A stretch of 64,000 nt of DNA from assembly GCF_900187565.1 (NCBI RefSeq), contig NZ_FYED01000020.1, positions 62,001 through 126,000 of the forward strand. Direction: 5' to 3'. Below are positions 1 to 9,382 of the stretch, one piece after another. The translations under genes and the position numbers were made by a program. Below the pieces are notes generated by a model, which had not been told where the DNA came from, did no database searches, and saw nothing but the letters and a program-made list of their open reading frames with translations. Each line of letters begins with the position of its first letter. Position 1 is the stretch's first letter. The DNA is from Pseudomonas sp. Irchel 3A7. GTDB lineage: Bacteria > Pseudomonadota > Gammaproteobacteria > Pseudomonadales > Pseudomonadaceae.

Positions 1-903
1 TGCCTTGTGGTCGAGCTTCTTGAGCATCGCCAGTTGCGAGCTCAACTCGGCACGAATCGAGGCAGCCGCAGCGGCCGGATCACGGTGCGCGCCGCCCAGC
101 GGCTCGCTGATCACCTTGTCCACGATGCCCAGGCCTTTGAGGCGCTCGGCGGTGATGCCCATGGCTTCAGCGGCGTCCGGTGCTTTCTCCGCGGTTTTCC
201 ACAGAATCGAAGCGCAACCTTCCGGCGAGATCACCGCGTAGGTCGAGTACTGCAGCATGTTCAGCTGATCGCAAACGCCGATCGCCAGCGCACCGCCGGA
301 ACCACCTTCACCGATCACAGTGGCGATGATCGGGGTTTTCAGGCGAGCCATGACGCGCAGGTTCCAGGCAATCGCTTCGCTCTGGTTACGCTCTTCAGCG
401 TCGATGCCAGGGTAGGCACCCGGGGTGTCGATGAAGGTCAGGATCGGCATTTTGAAGCGTTCGGCCATTTCCATCAGACGGCAGGCCTTGCGGTAGCCTT
501 CCGGACGCGGCATACCGAAGTTGCGGCGAACCTTCTCGCGAACTTCACGGCCTTTCTGGTGACCGATCACCATCACAGGCTGGTCATCCAGACGAGCGAT
601 ACCGCCCACGATGGCAGCGTCGTCGGAGAAGTGGCGGTCGCCGTGCAACTCATCGAACTCGGTGAAGATGTGTTCGATGTAGTCCAGGGTGTACGGACGT
701 TTCGGATGACGCGCCAGGCGCGCGATCTGCCAGCTGGTCAGCTTGCCGAAGATGTCTTCGGTCAGCGTGCTGCTTTTGTCCTGCAGGCGGGAGATCTCAT
801 CGCCGATATTCAGCGAATTGTCATTACCGACCAAGCGCAACTCTTCGATCTTGGCTTGCAGGTCGGCGATCGGCTGTTCGAAATCTAGAAAATTCGGGTT
901 CAT
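1..903 (-). CDS. accA: Acetyl-CoA carboxylase carboxyltransferase alpha subunit (3' end cut off)
   Basis: AccA pairs with AccD to move the carboxyl group from carboxybiotin to acetyl-CoA, giving malonyl-CoA, the first committed step of fatty acid synthesis in the cytoplasm. The reverse strand reads MNPNFLDFEQPIADLQAK from an ATG at 903 and stays open for 301 codons to the window edge; the family is about 315 residues, so only a short tail is missing. The glycine-rich acyl-CoA site region is visible (FIDTPGAYPG, IGEGGSGGALAIG). It follows dnaE after 141 bases, as in other pseudomonads. That gap holds only short imperfect inverted repeats. Confidence 0.97.
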   Translation of the reverse strand, partial: MNPNFLDFEQPIADLQAKIEELRLVGNDNSLNIGDEISRLQDKSSTLTEDIFGKLTSWQIARLARHPKRPYTLDYIEHIFTEFDELHGDRHFSDDAAIVGGIARLDDQPVMVIGHQKGREVREKVRRNFGMPRPEGYRKACRLMEMAERFKMPILTFIDTPGAYPGIDAEERNQSEAIAWNLRVMARLKTPIIATVIGEGGSGGALAIGVCDQLNMLQYSTYAVISPEGCASILWKTAEKAPDAAEAMGITAERLKGLGIVDKVISEPLGGAHRDPAAAAASIRAELSSQLAMLKKLDHKA

Positions 904-1044
904 AGGCGTCCGTCTTGGGTCGACGTCCAAGAGAGCTTGGGCCGGCCGGTTGTCTATTCGCGCCCTACCTTAAGGGAGAGGCGCGTTCAGGTCGAGATTA
1001 AAAAAATTTGGTCACGATAAAGGAAGCGTAATGCCACCTCACCG

Positions 1045-4000
1045 TCAACGGTATTGGAGGAAGACGTTGTCTCGCCCGAACTGGTCACGCAGGGCTTGAA
1101 TCAACGCATCCGCCGGATCGATTCGCCAGCCTTCGCCGAACTGCAGCAGGGCCTTCGCATCGGGACTGGTGTAGTCCATGGTGATCGGGCACGCACCGCG
1201 GTGGCGCTTCAACAGTTCACCCAGCCAGCGTAGCTGATCGCCTTTGAGGTCCTTGGCATGCAACTTCAGGCGCAGGCTCTCGGCCAGGTTGGTGCGCGCG
1301 TCTTCCATGCTCATCACCCGCTTGACCCGCAACCGCAGGCCACCGGAGAAGTCGTCGTTGCTGACTTCACCTTCGACCACCACCATCGCATCGGTCTGCA
1401 ACAGCGATTGCGCGGAATGGAACGCATCGGCAAACAGCGACGCTTCGATCCGTCCGGAGCGGTCGTCGAGGGTGATGAACCCCATCTTGTCGCCCTTTTT
1501 GTTCTTCATCACCCGCAGGGCGATGATCATGCCGGCAACGGTCTGGGTATCACGCGCCGGCTTCAGGTCGATGATGCGTTGACGGGCGAAACGACGGATT
1601 TCACCTTCGTATTCGTCAATCGGGTGCCCGGTCAGGTACAGGCCCAGGGTGTCTTTCTCGCCTTTGAGCCGTTCCTTGAGGGTCAGCTCCTTGGCCTTGC
1701 GGTGATTGGCGTAGACGTCGGCGTCTTCTTCAACGAACAGACCGCCAAACAGGTCCGCATGGCCACTGTCGTGGGTCCGGGCAGTTTGCTCGGCCGCCTT
1801 GATCGCCTCTTCCATCGCGGTCAGCAACACCGCGCGGTTGCGGTCGATGTTGGCTTGATACGCCTTCGGCTCGTCGTGGAAATACGGCCCCAGACGATCC
1901 AGCGCACCACTACGGATCAAGCCGTCGAGGGTCCGCTTGTTGATACGCTTGAGGTCGACCCGGGCGCAGAAATCGAACAAATCCTTGAACGGACCGTCCA
2001 GACGCGCCTCGGTGATTGCCTCGACCGGCCCCTCGCCCACCCCCTTGATCGCACCCAGACCATAAATGATCCGGCCTTCGTCGTTTACCGTGAACTTGAA
2101 CTCCGAGGTGTTCACGTCCGGCGCGTCGAGGCGCAGCTTCATGGTGCGCACTTCTTCGATCAAGGTCACGACCTTGTCGGTGTTGTGCATATCCGCCGAG
2201 AGTACTGCCGCCATGAACGGCGCCGGGTAGTGCGCTTTCAGCCACGCGGTCTGGTACGACACCAGGCCGTAGGCAGCGGAGTGGGATTTGTTGAAGCCGT
2301 AACCGGCGAATTTCTCCACCAGGTCGAAAATGTTACCGGCCAGGTCGGCATCGATGTTGTTGGTGGCGCAACCCTCAATGAAACCGCCGCGCTGCTTGGC
2401 CATTTCCTCGGGTTTTTTCTTACCCATGGCCCGACGCAGCATGTCCGCACCGCCGAGGGTATAGCCAGCCATGACCTGGGCAATCTGCATCACCTGTTCC
2501 TGATACAGGATGATGCCGTAGGTCGGCGCCAATACGGGCTTGAGGCCTTCGTACTGGTAGTCCGAGTGCGGGTACGCCAGTTCGGCGCGACCGTGCTTAC
2601 GGTTGATGAAGTCGTCCACCATGCCCGATTGCAGCGGGCCGGGACGGAACAGTGCCACCAGTGCGATCAAGTCTTCCAGGCAGTCGGGCTTGAGCTTTTT
2701 GATCAGCTCTTTCATGCCGCGGGATTCGAGCTGGAACACCGCCGTGGTTTCGGCTTTCTGCAGCAGGGTATAAGTCGGTTTGTCATCCAGCGGGATGAAC
2801 GCGATGTCGAGCGGCGGTTCGTTGACCTTGGCGCGGTCGCGGTTGATCGTTTTCAGCGCCCAGTCGATGATCGTCAGGGTCCGCAGACCGAGGAAGTCGA
2901 ACTTCACCAGGCCGGCCGCTTCGACGTCGTCCTTGTCGAACTGGGTTACCAGGCCGTCACCGGCTTCGTCGCAATAGATCGGCGAGAAGTCGGTCAGTTT
3001 GGTCGGCGCGATCACCACACCACCGGCGTGCTTGCCGACGTTACGCACAACGCCTTCAAGTTTGCGGGCCATTTCCCAGATTTCCGCGGCTTCTTCATCC
3101 ACCTTGATGAAGTCACGCAGGATTTCTTCCTGTTCGTAGGCCTTTTCCAGGGTCATGCCGACTTCGAACGGAATCATCTTCGACAGTCGATCCGCCAGGC
3201 CATAGGACTTGCCTTGTACCCGCGCCACGTCCCGCACCACAGCCTTGGCCGCCATGGAACCGAAGGTGATGATCTGGCTGACCGCGTTGCGGCCGTATTT
3301 CTCGGCCACGTAGTCGATGACCCGGTCGCGACCGTCCATGCAGAAGTCAACGTCGAAGTCGGGCATGGAAACCCGTTCCGGGTTAAGGAAACGTTCGAAC
3401 AGCAGGTCGTATTCCAACGGATCAAGGTCGGTGATCTTCTGCACATAGGCCACCAGCGACCCGGCACCCGACCCCCGCCCTGGCCCCACCGGCACGCCGT
3501 TGTTCTTGGCCCACTGGATGAAGTCCATCACGATCAGGAAGTAACCGGGGAAGCCCATCTGGATGATGATATCCAGTTCGAAATTCAACCGGTCGACATA
3601 GACCTGACGCTTGGCTTCGTAGTCTTCAGTGGTGTCTTTGGGCAGCAGAACGGAAAGACGTTCTTCCAGGCCCTCGAACGAAACCTTGCGGAAATACTCA
3701 TCGATGGTCATGCCATCGGGGATCGGGAAGTTGGGCAGGAAGTGCGTGCCCAGCTTCACTTCGATGTTGCAGCGCTTGGCGATCTCGACGGTGTTTTCCA
3801 GCGCTTCAGGAATGTCGCTGAACAGTTCCGCCATTTCCTCGGCGCTTTTGAGGTACTGCTGATCGCTGTAATTCTTCGAACGCCGCGGATCGTCGAGGGC
3901 GCGCCCCTCACCGATGCACACGCGGGTTTCGTGGGCGGCGAAGTCTTCCTGCTTGATGAAGCGCACATCGTTGGTCGCGACCAGCGGCGCACCGATCTTC

Positions 4001-4566
4001 TCGGCCAGGGCCACCGCGCCGTGCAGTTGCTCTTCATCATTAGGGCGGTTGGTACGCTGGATTTCCAGGTAGAAGCGGTCCGGAAACACCGCCATCCACT
4101 CACGCGCCAGGGTTTCGGCTTCGTCGGGATTGCCACTGATCATGGCCTGGCCGATTTCGCCTTCTTTCGCCGCCGACAGCATGATCAAGCCTTCGTTGGC
4201 TTCGGCCACCCATTCGCGCTCAATGATGATCGCGCCATTGCGCTGGCCGTCGATGAAACCGCGGGAAATCAATTCGGTGAGATTGCGGTAACCCTCGGCA
4301 TTCATCACCAGCAGGCTGATCCGGCTAAGCGGGTTATCCGGGTCCTTGTTCGACAGCCACAGGTCGGCGCCGCAGATCGGCTTGATCCCGGCACCCATGG
4401 CGTTTTTATAGAATTTGACCAGGGAACACATGTTGTTCTGATCGGTGACCGCCACGGCAGGCATGTTCATGCCGACCAGGGTCTTGACCAGCGGTTTGAT
4501 TCGCACCAGACCGTCGACCAGGGAGTATTCAGTGTGCAGGCGTAGGTGAACGAATGAAGCCGGCAT
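1045..4566 (-). CDS. dnaE: DNA polymerase III alpha subunit
   Basis: This is the catalytic subunit of the replicative polymerase. At 1173 residues it has the normal DnaE length. The PHP domain is at the N-terminus (FVHLRLHTEYSLVDG, residues 5-19). The palm carries the catalytic aspartates in MPDFDVDFC (M401; D403 and D405), preceded by VGPGRGSGAGSLVAY. A helix-hairpin-helix region (YGFNKSHSAAYG) and a C-terminal OB-fold region follow. The start ATG is preceded by AGGAT and lies downstream of a long stem-loop separating it from rnhB. An almost continuous open frame on the opposite strand is a composition shadow. Confidence 0.98.
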   Translation of the reverse strand: MPASFVHLRLHTEYSLVDGLVRIKPLVKTLVGMNMPAVAVTDQNNMCSLVKFYKNAMGAGIKPICGADLWLSNKDPDNPLSRISLLVMNAEGYRNLTELISRGFIDGQRNGAIIIEREWVAEANEGLIMLSAAKEGEIGQAMISGNPDEAETLAREWMAVFPDRFYLEIQRTNRPNDEEQLHGAVALAEKIGAPLVATNDVRFIKQEDFAAHETRVCIGEGRALDDPRRSKNYSDQQYLKSAEEMAELFSDIPEALENTVEIAKRCNIEVKLGTHFLPNFPIPDGMTIDEYFRKVSFEGLEERLSVLLPKDTTEDYEAKRQVYVDRLNFELDIIIQMGFPGYFLIVMDFIQWAKNNGVPVGPGRGSGAGSLVAYVQKITDLDPLEYDLLFERFLNPERVSMPDFDVDFCMDGRDRVIDYVAEKYGRNAVSQIITFGSMAAKAVVRDVARVQGKSYGLADRLSKMIPFEVGMTLEKAYEQEEILRDFIKVDEEAAEIWEMARKLEGVVRNVGKHAGGVVIAPTKLTDFSPIYCDEAGDGLVTQFDKDDVEAAGLVKFDFLGLRTLTIIDWALKTINRDRAKVNEPPLDIAFIPLDDKPTYTLLQKAETTAVFQLESRGMKELIKKLKPDCLEDLIALVALFRPGPLQSGMVDDFINRKHGRAELAYPHSDYQYEGLKPVLAPTYGIILYQEQVMQIAQVMAGYTLGGADMLRRAMGKKKPEEMAKQRGGFIEGCATNNIDADLAGNIFDLVEKFAGYGFNKSHSAAYGLVSYQTAWLKAHYPAPFMAAVLSADMHNTDKVVTLIEEVRTMKLRLDAPDVNTSEFKFTVNDEGRIIYGLGAIKGVGEGPVEAITEARLDGPFKDLFDFCARVDLKRINKRTLDGLIRSGALDRLGPYFHDEPKAYQANIDRNRAVLLTAMEEAIKAAEQTARTHDSGHADLFGGLFVEEDADVYANHRKAKELTLKERLKGEKDTLGLYLTGHPIDEYEGEIRRFARQRIIDLKPARDTQTVAGMIIALRVMKNKKGDKMGFITLDDRSGRIEASLFADAFHSAQSLLQTDAMVVVEGEVSNDDFSGGLRLRVKRVMSMEDARTNLAESLRLKLHAKDLKGDQLRWLGELLKRHRGACPITMDYTSPDAKALLQFGEGWRIDPADALIQALRDQFGRDNVFLQYR

Positions 4567-4599
4567 AGTGATCCTGTCTAAAACGTGAAAACAACAATG

Positions 4600-4654
4600 C
4601 CCGGAAATCCGGCGTTTAAAGCTACTGCGCTTTAAGACGCCGGATTGTACCGGG
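4600..4654 (-). terminator. Long intercistronic stem-loop between rnhB and dnaE
   Basis: ATCCGGCGT (4607-4615) pairs with ACGCCGGAT (4637-4645). The pairing continues inward as TTAAAG/CTTTAA around an 8-base loop and outward as CCCGG/CCGGG. On the minus strand it starts 28 bases after the rnhB stop and is followed by a U-rich stretch (ATTGTTGTTTTC). It could be a partial terminator or an RNA-processing barrier that sets dnaE expression apart from the lpx genes. The structure is seen; the function is inferred. Confidence 0.5.
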
Positions 4655-4681
4655 CCTTGCTATAAAAAATCAGCCTTGCGA

Positions 4682-5323
4682 CTAACTCTCGATCAGGCTT
4701 TCCCGTGCTTCATAAGCGAGGCGTACTGGGGCAAACGAACGCCGGTGAATCGGCGTTGGCCCAAGGCGGGCGAGCGCTTCCAGATGAACGGGTGTCGGGT
4801 AGCCTTTGTGGCCGCCGATGCCGTAGCCCGGGTAGATCAATTCGAAAGCAGACATTTCACGATCACGGCTGACCTTCGCCAGAATCGACGCTGCCGCGAT
4901 CGCCGGGACCTTGCTGTCGCCTTTAACCACGGCTTCAGCGCGCATCGGCAGTTTCGGGCAACGGTTGCCGTCGATCATCGCCAGTTTCGGCTGAACGTGC
5001 AGCCCGGCGACGGCGCGCTGCATGGCCAGCATGGTGGCGTGCAGGATGTTCAACTCGTCGATCTCTTCGACTTCCGCGCGGGCAATGCACCAGCTCAGGG
5101 CTTTTTCGCAGATTTCGTCGTAGAGCTTTTCGCGGCGGGCTTCGGTGAGCTTCTTCGAATCATTAAGGCCGAGAATCGGCCGACTCGGATCGAGAATCAC
5201 TGCGGCGGTCACGACTGCGCCACAAAGCGGACCACGACCGACTTCGTCGACACCGGCAACCAATTCTTCGACTTCAGCGACCAAGGTGAAATCCAGCCCC
5301 ATCTGCATGCTTGTTTTACTCAT
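4682..5323 (-). CDS. rnhB: Ribonuclease HII
   Basis: RNase HII cuts the RNA strand of RNA-DNA hybrids and removes single misincorporated ribonucleotides. The protein has 213 residues, within the family range. GVDEVGRGPLCGAV carries the conserved Asp-Glu metal ligands, IDGN a further acidic ligand, and GDSKVPAIAAASILAKVSRD the conserved block before the last Asp. The chosen ATG overlaps the lpxB stop (ATGA); an internal Met at residue 6 or 8 is also possible because the extra N-terminal residues are not conserved. It is translationally coupled to lpxB and upstream of dnaE. Confidence 0.96.
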   Translation of the reverse strand: MSKTSMQMGLDFTLVAEVEELVAGVDEVGRGPLCGAVVTAAVILDPSRPILGLNDSKKLTEARREKLYDEICEKALSWCIARAEVEEIDELNILHATMLAMQRAVAGLHVQPKLAMIDGNRCPKLPMRAEAVVKGDSKVPAIAAASILAKVSRDREMSAFELIYPGYGIGGHKGYPTPVHLEALARLGPTPIHRRSFAPVRLAYEARESLIES

Positions 5324-6450
5324 TTTACCTGGCCGATCAGATTCAGGACTGCATCCGCCGCCTGGTTGGAGGCATCCAGACGCAAGGTACGGTGGATTTC
5401 GTCAAAACCGCGGGTCTGCTCCTGGCCATTTTCGATCAGCGGCGACAAGGTCTGGGCCAACGCTTCGACCGTCGCGTCGTCCTGCAGCAGCTCGGGCACC
5501 AGCAAGCGCTGGGCCAGCAAGTTCGGCAAGGAGACATAGGGACTTTTCACCATGCGCTTGAGAATCCAGAACGTCAGCGGCGCCAGGCGATAGGCGACCA
5601 CCATGGGCCGCTTGTACAGCAAGGCTTCCAGCGTTGCGGTTCCGGATGCGATCAGCACCGCGTCGCATGCAGCCAGGGCCAGATGGGATTTGCCATCGAG
5701 CAAGGTCAGCGGCAGATCGCGACCGGCCAGCATTTCTTCCAGCTGCGCACGGCGCTCGGGATTGGCGCAAGGCATGACGAAGCGCACACCAGGGCGCATG
5801 GCCCGCAGGCGCTGCGCGGTGTCGAGAAACAGCGCACCGAGGCGGCCGACTTCACCACCACGACTGCCCGGCATCAATGCCACAAGCGGCCCGTCGGGCA
5901 AGCCCAGTTCGGCCCGCGCGGCGGCGCGATCGGCCTCAAGGGGAATCGCATCGGCCAGGGAGTGTCCAACAAACCGCACCGGGACACCCTTCTCTTCATA
6001 AAATTTCGCTTCGAACGGGAACAGCGTCAGCATCAGGTCGCAACCTTCGCGAATCTTCAGCACCCGCTTCTGCCGCCAGGCCCAGACCGACGGGCTGACG
6101 TAATGCACGGTCTTGATCCCGGCCTGACGCAGCTTGAGTTCGATATTGAGGTTGAAGTCCGGGGCATCGATCCCGATGAACACGTCCGGCTTCGCGGCGA
6201 TCAGGTCTGCCACCAGCTTCTTGCGGCGCGCCAGCAACTCGCGCAACCGACCCAGCACTTCCACCAGGCCCATGACCGACAGGCGCTCCATCGGGAAGTA
6301 GGACTGCAGGCCTTCTGCCTGCATCAACGGACCACCGACACCGATGAACTCGACTGCCGGATGACGGGTCTTGAGTGCGCGCATGAGGCCCGCGCCGAGA
6401 ATGTCGCCGGAAGCCTCCCCCGCCACCAGCGCAATACGCAGATTGGCCAT
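5320..6450 (-). CDS. lpxB: Lipid-A-disaccharide synthase
   Basis: LpxB (GT19 family) joins UDP-2,3-diacylglucosamine and lipid X into the lipid A disaccharide at the inner face of the inner membrane. The 376 residues match the family. The N-terminus shows ALVAGEASGDILGAGLM and the middle has LMPGSRGGEVGRL, both typical. It begins two bases after the lpxA stop and overlaps rnhB by four bases, so it is part of the lpxD-fabZ-lpxA-lpxB unit. Confidence 0.98.
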   Translation of the reverse strand: MANLRIALVAGEASGDILGAGLMRALKTRHPAVEFIGVGGPLMQAEGLQSYFPMERLSVMGLVEVLGRLRELLARRKKLVADLIAAKPDVFIGIDAPDFNLNIELKLRQAGIKTVHYVSPSVWAWRQKRVLKIREGCDLMLTLFPFEAKFYEEKGVPVRFVGHSLADAIPLEADRAAARAELGLPDGPLVALMPGSRGGEVGRLGALFLDTAQRLRAMRPGVRFVMPCANPERRAQLEEMLAGRDLPLTLLDGKSHLALAACDAVLIASGTATLEALLYKRPMVVAYRLAPLTFWILKRMVKSPYVSLPNLLAQRLLVPELLQDDATVEALAQTLSPLIENGQEQTRGFDEIHRTLRLDASNQAADAVLNLIGQVK

Positions 6451-6452
6451 GG

Positions 6453-7229
6453 TTAGCGGGTAATGCCGCGAGTCGAAGACTGGATGGAGTCACGGAACAC
6501 TGCGACTTCCGGGAACTGGGCTGACGACTCAGCCAGTTCGGCGAGCGCCTGCTCGACCGTCAGGCCCTGACGATAAACGACCTTATAGGCACGCCGCAGG
6601 GCGTGGATGGCGTCTTCGCTGAAACCCCGACGACGCATGCCTTCAAAGTTCATGCTGCGGGCCTCGGCCGGGTTGCCGAACACCGTGACGTACGCAGGAA
6701 CATCCTTGCCGATGGCGGTTCCCATGCCGGAAAAGCTGTGGGCACCGATGTGGCAATACTGGTGAACCAGGGTAAAACCGGACAGGATGGCCCAGTCCTC
6801 AACGTGCACATGGCCAGCCAGTGCGGTGTTGTTGACCAGAATGCAGTGGTTGCCGATAACGCTGTCGTGACCGATGTGGGCGTAGGCCATAATCAGGTTG
6901 TGATCGCCCAGGGTCGTTTCCGAGCGGTCCTGAACGGTTCCACGGTGAATCGTCACGCCTTCGCGGATGACGTTGTGGTCACCAATCACCAGGCGCGTTT
7001 CTTCGCCCTTGTACTTCAGGTCCGGCGTGTCCTCGCCTACCGAAGAGAACTGGTAGATGCGGTTGTGCTTACCGATTCGGGTCGGGCCTTTGAGAATCAC
7101 GTGCGGCCCGATGACTGTTCCCTCGCCGATTTCCACACCTGCGCCGATGATCGACCACGGGCCGACCTCGACACCGTCAGCCAGGACGGCCGTCGGATCG
7201 ATGATTGCGCGAGGGTCAATCAAACTCAT
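6453..7229 (-). CDS. lpxA: UDP-N-acetylglucosamine O-acyltransferase
   Basis: LpxA transfers 3-hydroxyacyl from ACP to UDP-GlcNAc, the first step of lipid A synthesis. The 258 residues form a left-handed beta helix of hexapeptide repeats. The catalytic histidine lies in the MAYAHIGHDSVIGNHC block, and a C-terminal helical part ends the chain. The start overlaps the fabZ stop (ATGA), suggesting translational coupling. Confidence 0.98.
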   Translation of the reverse strand: MSLIDPRAIIDPTAVLADGVEVGPWSIIGAGVEIGEGTVIGPHVILKGPTRIGKHNRIYQFSSVGEDTPDLKYKGEETRLVIGDHNVIREGVTIHRGTVQDRSETTLGDHNLIMAYAHIGHDSVIGNHCILVNNTALAGHVHVEDWAILSGFTLVHQYCHIGAHSFSGMGTAIGKDVPAYVTVFGNPAEARSMNFEGMRRRGFSEDAIHALRRAYKVVYRQGLTVEQALAELAESSAQFPEVAVFRDSIQSSTRGITR

Positions 7230-7666
7230 AGCTTGCGTTCCGCACAGATGATTTCAGCAGAGCAGACCGGCTTGCCATCGACCGAAGCCTGGCACTCGAA
7301 CTTCCAGATCTGGCGCTTGCAGCTGATGAACTTGGCTTCAAGGATCAACTGATCACCCGGCAACACCGGCTGGCGGAAGCGCAGCTTGTCGGAGCCGACG
7401 AAGTAGTAAAGGGTGCCATCGGCCGGTTTCACGTCGAGCATTTTGAAACCAAGGATCCCGGCAGCCTGAGCCATCGCTTCGATGATCAGCACGCCCGGCA
7501 TGATTGGATGCGCGGGAAAGTGACCATTGAAGAACGGTTCGTTGATGCTGACATTCTTGTAGGCGCGAATGCGCTTGCCTTCCACATCCAGATCCACTAC
7601 CCGGTCCACCAGCAGGAACGGGTAACGGTGAGGCAGGTATTCGCGAATCTCGTTGATGTCCATCAT
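7226..7666 (-). CDS. fabZ: 3-hydroxyacyl-ACP dehydratase FabZ
   Basis: FabZ dehydrates 3-hydroxyacyl-ACP in fatty acid elongation and so competes with LpxA and LpxD for the same substrate. The hotdog-fold protein is 146 residues from MMDINEIREYLPHRYPF. The catalytic His is in NGHFPAHPIMPG and the Glu in LIIEAMAQAAG. A TTG 60 bases further upstream would add a non-conserved 20-residue leader, so I chose the ATG pair at 7661-7666. There is no clear Shine-Dalgarno in front of it. The 108 bases between lpxD and fabZ hold no gene. Confidence 0.96.
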   Translation of the reverse strand: MMDINEIREYLPHRYPFLLVDRVVDLDVEGKRIRAYKNVSINEPFFNGHFPAHPIMPGVLIIEAMAQAAGILGFKMLDVKPADGTLYYFVGSDKLRFRQPVLPGDQLILEAKFISCKRQIWKFECQASVDGKPVCSAEIICAERKL

Positions 7667-7774
7667 TTCGGGGGGAAGCCTATGTAAAGATTGGGAACGC
7701 GCGACTGACGCGCACTCCTCTAGCAAATCAAGGACGCAGTCTAGCGGCTGTGCACACTTGATATGGAAATGGTA

Positions 7775-8830
7775 TCAGCCATCTGATGAAGCATTACCGC
7801 CAGGGGTCACTTCCCCTGCCTGCTTTTCCAGCTGTCGCAAACGTCGCGCGATGTCATCGAGCTGACGGATTCGTGCCGCGCTTTTGCGCCACTCGGCTGC
7901 CGGCTGCATTGCCGTACCGGAAGAATAGGCACCCGGCTCGGTGATCGAGTGGGTCACCATGGTCATGCCGGTGATGAAAACGTTGTCGCAAATGTCGATA
8001 TGACCCACCAGCCCTACGCCACCGGCGAGCATGCAGTGCTTGCCGATCCTGGTGCTGCCGGAGATCCCCACGCACGCGGCCATGGCGGTGTGATCACCGA
8101 CTTGAACGTTGTGGGCGATCTGGATCTGGTTGTCGAGTTTCACGCCATTACCGATGATGGTATCGGCCAACGCGCCACGGTCGATGGCGGTATTCACGCC
8201 GATTTCCACGTCGTCGCCGACCAGTACACCACCGATCTGGGCAATTTTCTGCCAGATACCTTTCTCGTTGGCAAATCCGAAGCCTTCGCCACCGAGCACG
8301 GCACCGGATTGAATCACTACCCGCTTGCCGACGCGCACGTCGTGATACAGGGTGACCCGCGGTGCGAGCCAGCCACCTTCGCCGATCACACTGCGCGCAC
8401 CGATGAAGCAATGCGCGCCGATGGTCGTACCCGCATCCACTCGCGCTCCGCTTTCGATGACCACAAAGGCACCGATGCTCGCCGCTGGATCAACCACCGC
8501 GTCCGCCGCAATCACCGCTGTCGGATGAATGCCGGCAGCCGCCTTGGGCTTGGGATCGAACAGGTGGGAAACACGAGCGTAAGCGGCGTACGGATCAGGT
8601 ACTACCAACGCATTCCCGGCAAAACCTTCAGCGTCAGCGGCTTTGAGCAACAAAGCTGCAGCCTGGCTGCCCGCCAGATACTTGCGGTACTGGGGATTTG
8701 CGAGAAAGCTCAACTGAGCTGGGCCAGCCTCCTGCAAGGTGGCCAGCCCAGTAATTGCTGTCTCCGGGTCGCCACGCAGGGTGGCGCCGAGGAACTCGGC
8801 CAATTGGCCGAGCTTAATGGTCGCGGTCAT
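7775..8830 (-). CDS. lpxD: UDP-3-O-acylglucosamine N-acyltransferase
   Basis: LpxD adds the second 3-hydroxyacyl chain to the glucosamine N in lipid A synthesis. It has 351 residues: an N-terminal uridine-binding domain (about 1-100), a left-handed beta helix of hexapeptide repeats (about 105-300) with the catalytic His in QIQIAHNVQVGDHT, and a C-terminal coiled helix. It begins three bases after the skp stop. Confidence 0.98.
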   Translation of the reverse strand: MTATIKLGQLAEFLGATLRGDPETAITGLATLQEAGPAQLSFLANPQYRKYLAGSQAAALLLKAADAEGFAGNALVVPDPYAAYARVSHLFDPKPKAAAGIHPTAVIAADAVVDPAASIGAFVVIESGARVDAGTTIGAHCFIGARSVIGEGGWLAPRVTLYHDVRVGKRVVIQSGAVLGGEGFGFANEKGIWQKIAQIGGVLVGDDVEIGVNTAIDRGALADTIIGNGVKLDNQIQIAHNVQVGDHTAMAACVGISGSTRIGKHCMLAGGVGLVGHIDICDNVFITGMTMVTHSITEPGAYSSGTAMQPAAEWRKSAARIRQLDDIARRLRQLEKQAGEVTPGGNASSDG

Positions 8831-8833
8831 GGA

Positions 8834-9337
8834 TTACTTCAGCTGATTCATGCGCTCGATAACCTGGCGCGTGATGTCGTACTGAGGCTTGACATCAATC
8901 ACTGCACCACGCTCGAAGACCAGGTCAAAAGCACCTTTCTTGATGACTTCTTCCACAGCGCTGTCCAGTTTCGGCTTGAGCTGCTTCAGCATTTCGCGGT
9001 CGGCAACGGCTTTGGCTTCGTTCAGCTCCTTGGACTGGAACTGGAAGTCACGAGCCTTTTGCTTGAATTCAAGCTCCAGACGCTCACGCTCGCCTTGCTG
9101 CATTTTGTCGCCACCGGCCATCAGACGATCCTGAATACCCTTGGCGCTGCTTTCCAGCGACTTGAGCTTGGTCAGTTGAGGACCGAACTTTTTCTCGGCA
9201 TCCACAGCGTATTTCTTGGCTGCATCGGATTCCAGCAGGGCCATCTGATAGTTCAGAACGGCGATTTTCATGTCGGCAAATGCCGGACCTGCTACCAGTA
9301 CGGAAGCCAGGAGAACCAATTGAGTCAACTTACGCAC
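8834..9337 (-). CDS. skp: Periplasmic outer-membrane protein chaperone Skp/OmpH
   Basis: Skp is a trimeric periplasmic chaperone that holds unfolded beta-barrel proteins on their way to BamA. The protein has 167 residues, with a signal peptide (MRKLTQLVLLASVLVAGPAFA) cleaved after AFA and a highly charged, Lys/Glu-rich helical body (about residues 40-130) that would form the tentacles. It lies directly downstream of bamA, its functional partner. Confidence 0.95.
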   Translation of the reverse strand: MRKLTQLVLLASVLVAGPAFADMKIAVLNYQMALLESDAAKKYAVDAEKKFGPQLTKLKSLESSAKGIQDRLMAGGDKMQQGERERLELEFKQKARDFQFQSKELNEAKAVADREMLKQLKPKLDSAVEEVIKKGAFDLVFERGAVIDVKPQYDITRQVIERMNQLK

Positions 9338-9382
9338 GATGCACTCCTACAAAATCCATTGTCGTTATCTTGGGTCAGACGC

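Noticed and set aside
904..1044. Possible terminator between dnaE and accA (CGCGCC...GGCGCG near 959-986)
   Set aside because: The stem has a long loop and is not followed by U on the minus strand; too weak to call.
1258..4545. Very long open frame on the plus strand opposite dnaE (1095 codons)
   Set aside because: It is the antisense shadow of dnaE: His/Gln/Val/Arg-rich, with no domain and no RBS, while dnaE is unmistakable.
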